Shown here in pieces: positions 7,937-14,343 of a stretch of 64,000 bases of DNA. The DNA comes from Martinezella tropici. Its GTDB lineage: Bacteria > Pseudomonadota > Alphaproteobacteria > Rhizobiales > Rhizobiaceae. The DNA is taken from positions 310,001 through 374,000 of the forward strand of contig NZ_QMKK01000022.1 of assembly GCF_003287875.1 (NCBI RefSeq), read 5' to 3'. Made by a program: the position numbers and the translations under genes. Every line of letters starts with the position of its first letter. The stretch's first letter is position 1. The notes beneath the pieces were generated by a model. That model was not told the origin of the DNA and made no database searches. It was given only the letters and a program-made list of their open reading frames with translations.

Positions 7937-9784
7937 TTACGCCGGCTCGGGTTCCTCCGCTGCAAACCCCTGCGCCTTCAACTCTGCCCCGATCCACTTG
8001 CGGGCGGTGCCCATGCTCTGCCGATAATCGTCTGCCGCGAGCGAAAGGGATTCCGGCGAGGTGGCTCGATCAAGGTCTTCGATAGACCAGCCATCGACCA
8101 GACGTTTGCTTATTGCAAAGCACGTGGCCTTGCCGACGCGGAACGCCATCGATCGCTGCGCGGCCTTCAATACGATCTTCCGCAGCTCCTCTCCCTCTGT
8201 CTGCCCAGCGAAGTGGAGCTCGAGTTCGGCAGTCATACGCTCCACAGCCGAGTACAGACCATTGATGAACAGCGTCTGCGCGTCCTTGTAGTATCTCCCC
8301 GCCCGCCCCTTCATCTGCTTTTCGTCGACCTCGGCCGGATCGTCCAGAATCTCAATCGTCGGCGCCCGCTCCAAAGCCTGAGATTCCTTGGACAATTTCG
8401 CGCCCTCGGGGGCCTTTCGAACCTTCTTGTCGGTAGCCCGCTGGCCGCTGCTACGTCCGCCACGAAGGAAACGGTCTTCCTCGTTATCGATAGGATCGAC
8501 CGGCGCCGCGCGAGCCTCGTCCAGTCCGACGTCACTATCATCGGTGCGGTCGGGCGCTTTGATCGAGTTCACGAAGGTGGCGGTTGGCAGACGGAATTCG
8601 TCAAGCAGCTTCTGAAGATCCCGCTGTAGATCGTCGAGGTTTTCATCCCGCGGAGGATGGGCCTCGCGAATGACGTCCTTGACCCACTCGGGCATCAATT
8701 CCCGCACCCTCGAGGCGTATTCGTCCGTCGAAATCGGATTGCGCTCCTCTACGGTCGTGAGTGCGTCCCGGTACTGGTTGGGAAGGGCGTCGTCGTCAGG
8801 GATGCCGATTTCGACCGTCAACACTGTCGAACCAAACGGGATGCCGTAATTCGGCGCTACCGCAGACCATTTCTTCCCCGTCCGGAAATCGTAGCGCTCG
8901 CCTTTATGCACCAGCGCGCAGAAGGACGTCGATGACGTGGCAGGATTGTTGAGGGCGCTAAGCGAGTGACTATAGTTGGCGTGCTTGGGATCGTGGATGT
9001 ATTGGATCTTGACGCCGGTCTCGGGGCAGAGGACCACTTCTGCGTTCGGCAGCAGCGGCACCACGTCCTGAAGCGTCTTAAGCGTTCGCGTCTTGCCCGT
9101 TTCGTCTTTTCCTCCTCCCTTGGTAAGAGAGACGTCGAGGGTGACCCTGACGCCGGGCTTAAACTCGGCGAACCTTCGGAAAATCTGTGTGGGAACATAG
9201 CTCCGGTCCACGCGAATTCCTTTGCCGACCGGCTCCGCAATCGTGTCATGCTCGTCGTCCTCGCCCATCAGCACGACCTCAGTCCAGTCCGAGGACAGAT
9301 CGACTTTGTGACGTAGCGAGTAGCTTACGTCGAAAATGGACTCTTCCCTGCCCTCTACCTCGAAAGTAAATCGGACGAACGTCTCGGCTTCCTGGTCGTA
9401 ACCGATAGTGACCTCGTGAACGACGCCGTCCTTGCAGGACCGATAGCGGATGCCCGCCGGCGAAACCGTGAGACCGGAAACTTTAGCGCCGATCCCGAAA
9501 TTGCCCTTCAACGACATCTGCTTGTTGATGGAGGCCGAGATATTGGTCGCGGTTCGCAGCTCGGTCGCGTTCATTCCAGGGCCGGTGTTCCAAAACGTGA
9601 GCTTTCGGACCCCCTCGACGAGAGTAGGATAGATCCGAACAAGCTTTCGTCCTTCGGGAGCGAGCGAGGCGCTTTCCTGGGCGTTCATGAAGAACTCACG
9701 CACGAGGGTATGACGCGGTGCCTGACCTATAAGGCGGTTGATCAGGAAACGGTCATCTTCGATTGTCAGACGTTCGGAGCTCAT
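7937..9784 (-). CDS. GHKL (Hsp90/MutL/MORC-type) ATPase
   Basis: The 615-residue protein (ATG at 9784, AAAGGGAA upstream) has the Bergerat ATP-binding fold at its N-terminus. The N box is REFFMNAQESA (29-39), with the Mg-binding Asn34. The G1 box is WNTGPGMN (65-72) and the G2 box is NFGIGAKVSG (95-104). The adenine-binding Asp of G1 is replaced by Asn66. The middle region is beta-rich, and the last ~200 residues are charged and helical. GHKL ATPases dimerise on ATP binding and act as molecular clamps in DNA repair, chaperoning and several defence systems. The 73-aa gene precedes it by 10 bp, and the TnsA-like and FtsH-like genes follow. No histidine-kinase or chaperone signature is present, so it is not HtpG or a sensor kinase. 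Confidence 0.8.
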   Translation of the reverse strand: MSSERLTIEDDRFLINRLIGQAPRHTLVREFFMNAQESASLAPEGRKLVRIYPTLVEGVRKLTFWNTGPGMNATELRTATNISASINKQMSLKGNFGIGAKVSGLTVSPAGIRYRSCKDGVVHEVTIGYDQEAETFVRFTFEVEGREESIFDVSYSLRHKVDLSSDWTEVVLMGEDDEHDTIAEPVGKGIRVDRSYVPTQIFRRFAEFKPGVRVTLDVSLTKGGGKDETGKTRTLKTLQDVVPLLPNAEVVLCPETGVKIQYIHDPKHANYSHSLSALNNPATSSTSFCALVHKGERYDFRTGKKWSAVAPNYGIPFGSTVLTVEIGIPDDDALPNQYRDALTTVEERNPISTDEYASRVRELMPEWVKDVIREAHPPRDENLDDLQRDLQKLLDEFRLPTATFVNSIKAPDRTDDSDVGLDEARAAPVDPIDNEEDRFLRGGRSSGQRATDKKVRKAPEGAKLSKESQALERAPTIEILDDPAEVDEKQMKGRAGRYYKDAQTLFINGLYSAVERMTAELELHFAGQTEGEELRKIVLKAAQRSMAFRVGKATCFAISKRLVDGWSIEDLDRATSPESLSLAADDYRQSMGTARKWIGAELKAQGFAAEEPEPA

Positions 9785-9794
9785 CGAATTCCCT

Positions 9795-10016
9795 TTAAAG
9801 TTTGAAGACGTCTTTCTGAGAGGCCGCGCTGGAACCGAATTTACGTTCAAGATCGGAAACTGCGTCGCGAAGCGCCTTCGTAATCTTCTTAATGTCGCCC
9901 TCATCAAACTCGTAGGCGCGCCGGTTCGATAGGTTGCCAATCTTTCTGACTGCTTCCAACGCCAACTGGGTCCGCCCCTCTGCAAGCTTGACGAATTTCT
10001 CTCTTTTTTCGCTCAT
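9795..10016 (-). CDS. small helical protein, first gene of the cluster
   Basis: This is a 73-residue protein (ATG at 10016 with GGAG seven bases upstream). It begins MSEKREKFVKLAEGRTQLAL and continues with the phrase AVRKIGNLSNRRAYEFDEGD. It is predicted to be helical and basic at the start and acidic in the middle. It is 10 bp ahead of the GHKL ATPase, so it is probably translated with it. I do not recognise a named family. The RxxxAxxAIRxIGNLSN pattern looks conserved rather than random, which supports a real gene. Confidence 0.65.
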   Translation of the reverse strand: MSEKREKFVKLAEGRTQLALEAVRKIGNLSNRRAYEFDEGDIKKITKALRDAVSDLERKFGSSAASQKDVFKL

Positions 10017-10038
10017 CTGTGCTCCCGATACTTCCGGG

Positions 10039-10067
10039 CACATAAGATCTCTAGGACGGCAGGTCAA
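10039..10067 (-). promoter_or_regulatory. candidate promoter of the GHKL cluster
   Basis: On the minus strand TTGACC (10067-10062) is followed after exactly 17 bases by TATGTG (10044-10039), about 23 bases before the start codon at 10016. Confidence 0.55.
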
Positions 10068-10071
10068 CAAT

Positions 10072-10102
10072 CATGATGAATATTTCGCCGAAATTCATGA
10101 TG
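10072..10102. promoter_or_regulatory. 31-bp imperfect palindrome, candidate operator
   Basis: The half-sites CATGATGAATATTTC and, on the other strand, CATCATGAATTTCGG face each other directly upstream of the -35 box of the cluster promoter. The size and position suit an operator or activator site. No obvious regulator gene is in the cluster itself. Confidence 0.45.
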
Positions 10103-10522
10103 TAATTCTTCTTTTCATTCGAATGATATTCGCGGGGCCATAGGCAGGCAACGCGGCGCGGTGTTCGCTACATGGGCGGAATGACCAAGGAATGCTGGAA
10201 GGAGGCGCGGCCGTTACTAGGTGAATTTCGACACGGCCGACGCCCCAAGAGGTTGGAGAGCGCTCGGCATTTCGTCGCACGCGGAAATTCGGGAGACCGC
10301 AGCGTCCTTCTAGGACATCGGCAGATGCCGATTTCGAAGTGACGCTACCCTGCTGGTATTCTCCTCCTAGGAGGTTGAACGGGTTTCCGTATGTCGCCTT
10401 CGCTTGATGAACCGACTGCTAAGGCAGCCGAGCCGACCGGCCGCGCCCGCCTGCGATTGAACGACCGCGGAACCATCATTTGTCAGCGTGGTTAACGAGT
10501 CCTTCCAGCCAGGCGCCGGAAT
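10103..10522. other. non-coding interval with two perfect palindromes
   Basis: No convincing gene is seen. It contains the hairpin-forming ATCGGCAGATGCCGAT at 10317-10332 and the 12-bp palindrome CCTCCTAGGAGG at 10363-10374. Either could be a protein-binding site or, for the first, a short stem-loop. The short minus-strand ORF over 10095-10280 has low-complexity composition and was not accepted. Confidence 0.5.
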
Positions 10523-10705
10523 CTAGCCCTTCGGTCGCAGTTTCAGAATGGATTCGGCCACATCGGGTTTGCTGAAGTCCTCTTCGACCTTGAGCACATA
10601 AATACCGGTCGCATCGCGGATGCGCTGAGGACCAACAGTTCTCGCCAGTTCGAGAACCTGCACAATATTCCCCTCGAGGTCTTTTGCGGTCCAAATAGGG
10701 CTCAT
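10523..10705 (-). CDS. Phd/YefM-like antitoxin (short)
   Basis: The 60-residue protein begins MSPIWTAKDLEGNIVQVLEL and contains ARTVGPQRIRDATGIYVLKV. This resembles the N-terminal DNA-binding part of Phd-family antitoxins (W/A-rich helix, GPQxI followed by a beta hairpin). It would bind the operator of the module and neutralise a toxin. It is divergent from the PIN-domain gene at 10809, with a 103-bp gap. Usual modules place antitoxin and toxin in tandem, so the pairing is inferred from proximity. The start has only a weak ribosome-binding site. Confidence 0.55.
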   Translation of the reverse strand: MSPIWTAKDLEGNIVQVLELARTVGPQRIRDATGIYVLKVEEDFSKPDVAESILKLRPKG

Positions 10706-10808
10706 GTCACTTCATTGCTGACTAAGATTCGACCGTAACACTTTAACAGGCGTCGACGCCTTAGCCTACATCTCTACCGAGGGACCAACAAGTGAAAGCG
10801 ACGAGCTG

Positions 10809-11399
10809 GTGGGACAGATTCTCGTTGATACCAATATCATCAGCACGGCCTACCTTCCAGAACCTCCACAATGGATATGGGAGTGGCTGGGCGAGTTGCC
10901 GCGCGGCGCCCTCGCCGTATCGTGGATCACCATCTATGAAACGGAGGTGGGTATCCGGGCCGTTCAGCGGCACAACGTCCAGAAGGCCCTTGAACTGCTG
11001 GCTTGGTTCGAGGAGTTCCTCTCCAGCCGAATGATCCAGCCGGAAATGGACGTCGCCGCCGCCCGCGTTCTGGGGGCCATGGCGGCTCACCCTCCCCTCC
11101 GGCACTTCTTCCATACTCCAGAGAGGAGGGACAGGCATGGCAGGGTGATCAAGCAGGATCGTGTCAACCTCGGATGCGACGCCATGCTGGCAGCGCTCGC
11201 CATAGCCCATGGACTGCCGATCGCCACCTTGAACCCCGCCGACTTCTGTCTCATTCACCAGCACTTTCCCCTTCCCGGCGTATACGACCCGCGGGCGGAC
11301 GTATGGCACGTCGAGCCGCCGCCCGGATGGCATGTCGGCGACGCGGCGAACGACGACCTGGAACCGACGGAATGGCCGGCGCGAAGTGGACGCCTATAG
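10809..11399 (+). CDS. PIN-domain ribonuclease, VapC/FitB-like toxin
   Basis: The protein has 196 residues from a GTG at 10809. The PIN active site is recognisable: LVDTNIIS (first Asp ~6), an acidic residue in IYETEVGI (~45), GCDAMLAALAIAHGL (~120) and LNPADF (~140). Such enzymes cleave tRNA or mRNA when freed from their antitoxin. The C-terminal 45 residues beyond the PIN fold (PGVYDPRADVWHVEPPPG) are an unusual extension. No tandem antitoxin precedes it; the divergent Phd-like gene is the best candidate partner. Confidence 0.75.
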   Translation: MGQILVDTNIISTAYLPEPPQWIWEWLGELPRGALAVSWITIYETEVGIRAVQRHNVQKALELLAWFEEFLSSRMIQPEMDVAAARVLGAMAAHPPLRHFFHTPERRDRHGRVIKQDRVNLGCDAMLAALAIAHGLPIATLNPADFCLIHQHFPLPGVYDPRADVWHVEPPPGWHVGDAANDDLEPTEWPARSGRL

Positions 11400-11460
11400 G
11401 CATTTGTCACTTGCTCCGGACAGAGCGACCGTAAGGCATACGCCCATACGGAAGCTAACC

Positions 11461-12270
11461 ATGTCGATCAGGCTCATGATCTCGCCAAACAACTACCCCT
11501 ATACCCATGGCTGGGGGGTATATCCGCAGCTCCCCACGGAGCTTGGGAAGCGGCGGCGAAGTGCAAAAAACCTTCTCGGCTTCATGGATGCTACGCCGGG
11601 CGTGAAACCGAGCGACTGGAAGTATTCGACCACCGTGCTCGAGGCTACATTCCGCTCCGTCGCCGGCGAAAGCTCGCGCGACTGGTTTACCCTGTCGAAC
11701 GACCTTGGCCAGCCGTCGCGGGCCCTCGCGCACGAAGTCTACGAGCATCTGGGCGTCCTGAAGGAGCTGGAGCTGCGGTCAAGCGAGACAGCTCGGGTTT
11801 TCGACCACCTCGAAGATCTCGCTCTTCCCGAGATGCTGCAATACTTCCGGGAGACAACCTCCCTGGACGACCCGCGGCCGACCGACATCCGCGAAGGCTG
11901 GTGTCATGTGCTTTGGTCGCACGACAGGCCTGAACGCGTCCTCGTCGGGGCCGTCCATGGCACGCCGCTCGAAGTCGCCTCGGTGCTTGACCGGCGGAAC
12001 GCGGGAAGCCGTCACGGCGTCCTCGCCGCATGGCACGTCGGCGATCCGGACTGGGCCGCATCGCAGCTCGTGCGCACTTTCGGAACGTCGCTAGACCAGC
12101 TCGGCCTGATGGAACTCTCCGCCGCCGAGGGCATACCCGTCATCAAGATGCTGACGGAGAACGCGGTATGGAAGACTATCGTTCGGTCGCCGTGGCATCC
12201 CGAAGAGCACGTCGAATCCAATCCCGCCCAGGCCGACAGCGACGATCTCCTCGCGGCCTCGGGCCCATAG
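11461..12270 (+). CDS. hypothetical protein, possible GIY-YIG-like (T5orf172) domain
   Basis: The 269-residue protein starts at the ATG at 11461 (GGAAG upstream). The central part has GWCHVLWSHDRP, VLVGAVHGTPLEVASVLDRR and WHVGDPDWAASQLVRTFG. In order and spacing these resemble the strand-strand-helix layout of T5orf172/MUG113 GIY-YIG domains: a hydrophobic strand, V-x-V-G, an R in the helix, then the acidic-helix region. The canonical Tyr residues and the catalytic Glu are not evident, so nuclease activity is doubtful. The N-terminal 130 residues are unrecognised. It follows the PIN toxin gene by 61 bp on the same strand. Confidence 0.5.
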   Translation: MSIRLMISPNNYPYTHGWGVYPQLPTELGKRRRSAKNLLGFMDATPGVKPSDWKYSTTVLEATFRSVAGESSRDWFTLSNDLGQPSRALAHEVYEHLGVLKELELRSSETARVFDHLEDLALPEMLQYFRETTSLDDPRPTDIREGWCHVLWSHDRPERVLVGAVHGTPLEVASVLDRRNAGSRHGVLAAWHVGDPDWAASQLVRTFGTSLDQLGLMELSAAEGIPVIKMLTENAVWKTIVRSPWHPEEHVESNPAQADSDDLLAASGP

Positions 12271-12392
12271 ACGCGCGGGCGAATCCTTGCTTCTAATGGT
12301 TGAATCATTGCCGGCCTGGCTACGGTCTCGATTTGGCGCAGGACTCGTGCATGTTTTGAGAGTTCACTAACCAAACTCCCTCGTAACTCACT

Positions 12393-12429
12393 GAACGGGC
12401 GCCATTAATAGAACCTGCGCCATTTTACA
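12393..12429. repeat. tandem 18-bp repeats ending in ACA, transposon-end remnant
   Basis: Two 18-bp units, each of the form GAAC-NN-GCGCCATT, stand side by side at 12393 and 12411. Read inward on the minus strand the end is TGTAAAATGGCGC, a layout typical of the multi-repeat ends of IS21-family and Tn7-like elements. A third copy, GAACGCGCCATT, is at 21644-21655 near the probable right end of the Tn7-like element. Confidence 0.45.
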
Positions 12430-12457
12430 GGGTGGACGTCGGCGGAATGATTCACTC

Positions 12458-12486
12458 TTGCACTGCGTGTATTGTCGCATTATGGT
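12458..12486 (+). promoter_or_regulatory. candidate promoter ahead of the transposition genes
   Basis: TTGCAC (12458-12463) is separated by exactly 17 bases from TATGGT (12481-12486). It is the only good match in the long non-coding stretch upstream of the small leader genes and tnsA. Confidence 0.4.
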
Positions 12487-13074
12487 GCGGCCCAGCCTGA
12501 AGGTCCGTCACGTTGGCGGATCGGCTTCAAGGAGCATGCCATGACTGCAGTCATGTCGATAACAGCCGGGCCCCTTGCCCGCTTCGCCGCGTAGGCATCG
12601 ACAGAGCTGCGCCGTGCCCGTGATGAGGGTTCGGCCGCCCGAAGTTCTTATCGCCAATTTTGGAATGAGGGTTCGAAATGTCTGGTTACGAGAACACAAC
12701 CTTCTCGGCTTTCGCTCGCAACGTTTCCCGGAATAGTGCTGAATTCCCGCAGATAGCCTGACGCCGATTTCGCCGTCTCGTCTGTCCTATCCGTCGCGCC
12801 CGATGAGGCCCCGACGGTTCCTTCCGGAGGTGCCTGTGAAAATGCTGCTCCCCTGCGGTTCGAAAACCGCCGTCGCCGCCGCCAGCCTGCTCGCAAGCGT
12901 CGTCAAGCCGATAGGCTGACGTCCGAGCGGCCGTAAGCGCGGCCACTTCCCCATCGTGCCTAACAGGACTGCGTCGCAGGCCTAGGACTCGTGCGCGCTT
13001 ACGAAGCGCCGAGCCCGGCTGCGCCGTCACCCTGCAAAACCCAACGTTTGTCGCAGCACAAGGAGTACGTAGTC
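12487..13074 (+). other. leader region with several short ORFs
   Basis: There is no gene of normal length here. Three mini-ORFs each have a good ribosome-binding site: 12541-12594 (17 codons, AAGGAG), 12678-12761 (27 codons, MSGYENTTFSAFARNVSRNS, GAGGG) and 12836-12919 (27 codons, hydrophobic MKMLLPCGSKTAVAAASLL, GGAGG). A perfect 16-bp palindrome CATGACTGCAGTCATG covers 12540-12555. They could be translated leader peptides or remnants; nothing proves expression. Confidence 0.35.
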
Positions 13075-13398
13075 ATGCGCGACCTGATCGAATCCATCCT
13101 CCCCCGCATTCATCTGTCCGAACTCGACGAGGAGTACGGCGTCGTCGACGTCGAGGAGCTCGTCGAAGCTCTCGCTTTCGATGCCGACGATCATTGTCTT
13201 TCCGCTACGAGCGCCGCGCTTCAGAAGACGTTCGCGATGATGCATCTCGACGACACCCTGGGCGTGTTCGCGACCTACTCCGAGATGCTGTCGGAGATCG
13301 AGGACCTCAACGGCTGGCAGCCGGAGGGCCGTGCGGAAGACGAGGCTGGCCGCGACCTCGCCGACCTCGACCTCGCCGTACTCGACCTTGCAGCCTAG
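13075..13398 (+). CDS. small acidic protein upstream of tnsA
   Basis: This is a 107-residue, strongly acidic protein (MRDLIESILPRIHLSELDEE at the start, a Leu/Asp-rich tail ending DLDLAVLDLAA). The ATG at 13075 has AAGGAG at a good distance, and the longer upstream frame is not needed. I do not recognise the family. It is followed 73 bp later by a second short gene with a similar opening, then by tnsA, all on one strand, so it is probably part of the transposon operon. Acidic small proteins in mobile elements often mimic DNA or act as inhibitors; this is only a possibility here. Confidence 0.6.
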   Translation: MRDLIESILPRIHLSELDEEYGVVDVEELVEALAFDADDHCLSATSAALQKTFAMMHLDDTLGVFATYSEMLSEIEDLNGWQPEGRAEDEAGRDLADLDLAVLDLAA

Positions 13399-13471
13399 CC
13401 GCAGGCGCACGACGCCTGGCCGGGAAGCGCTCCCGGCGGGCATCACCCGATCTTTTGGAAGGACGACGTAG

Positions 13472-13603
13472 ATGATCGCCACGCTTATCGAATCCATGCA
13501 CCTGCGCGAACAGGGCTTCGACCTCTTCGAGCGCACCGTCGACGAACGCACGCACTTCGCGGAGCCGACCGGTGCCGCCATGCCGGGGGACTGGGAAATA
13601 TGA
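13472..13603 (+). CDS. 43-residue protein overlapping the start of tnsA
   Basis: The ORF starts with ATG at 13472 behind GGAAGGA. It encodes MIATLIESMHLREQGFDLFE and ends in TGA at 13601-13603. Its first residues resemble those of the 107-aa gene upstream (LIES followed by a Leu-rich helix). Its 3' end lies 34 bp before the preferred tnsA start and overlaps the alternative GTG start of tnsA at 13572. It may be a genuine small gene or a leader peptide that couples translation to tnsA. Confidence 0.45.
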   Translation: MIATLIESMHLREQGFDLFERTVDERTHFAEPTGAAMPGDWEI

Positions 13604-13637
13604 CAAGAAGACCGGCACGTGGCGCGGAGGTCCGCCG

Positions 13638-14339
13638 ATGCGCGGCGAGACCGACCGCGACGTCGCGCCGAAGGCTCCCCCGGAGACCATCGAGGAGGAC
13701 GAGGACCACGAGCACGTAAAGACGACCGCCTCGAGCCGCCCGGCCGTGGTCGACCGCAAGACGAACACGTACCACCGCCTGGAAAGCGGTCTGGAGCGCG
13801 ACCTCGTGAAGCTGTTCTTCCTGCGCGACGATGTCGTGTCGATCAAGGCTCAGGACGGCCCGCACCGCTACAAGGTGGAGGGCAAGTTCCACGAGCACAT
13901 CATCGACGTGGCTGCCGGTCTGGACGACGGGTCGGTCGAGCACTGGGCGGTCAAGCCGGAAGGTCCGACGGCCGAGCAGACCCGTGCCGAAATGAAACTC
14001 CTCAATAACCAACATCGCAAAGATGGAGGCGACGAGTTCTTTTTGGCCACGAGCGAGGACATCTCGAAAGCGCGCGTTAACTTCGCCGGGAACATTCTCC
14101 ACACCCGCGAGGTGGCGAACGAGTTCGAGACCGCGCGCGTGCATGAAGCACTGCTGGAGCTCGGCGGACGCGCCCGGATCTGGCAACTCGCCGTACGCCT
14201 TCCCGATCTTTACCTGTCGGCGGTCCGCACCGCCGTATGGGACCTGATCGACAAGGGCCTAGCCGTTCATGACCATCCAAGTCCCGAGGCCGTCGTGGTC
14301 TCCGCGGGATCGTGGATCCTTGCCGTTGGAAAGGATTAA
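13638..14339 (+). CDS. tnsA: TnsA-like transposase endonuclease subunit
   Basis: TnsA cuts the 5' ends of a Tn7-like element while TnsB cuts the 3' ends, giving cut-and-paste movement. The 233-residue product has the expected restriction-like core: YHRLESGLERDLVKLFF with acidic residues at 49/53, HEHIIDVAAG with Asp90, and HWAVKPEG with Lys106. A winged-helix-like C-terminal half follows. I prefer the ATG at 13638 because GGAGG stands seven bases upstream; a GTG at 13572 would add 22 residues. The tnsB start follows four bases after its stop. Confidence 0.82.
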   Translation: MRGETDRDVAPKAPPETIEEDEDHEHVKTTASSRPAVVDRKTNTYHRLESGLERDLVKLFFLRDDVVSIKAQDGPHRYKVEGKFHEHIIDVAAGLDDGSVEHWAVKPEGPTAEQTRAEMKLLNNQHRKDGGDEFFLATSEDISKARVNFAGNILHTREVANEFETARVHEALLELGGRARIWQLAVRLPDLYLSAVRTAVWDLIDKGLAVHDHPSPEAVVVSAGSWILAVGKD

Positions 14340-14343
14340 GAAG

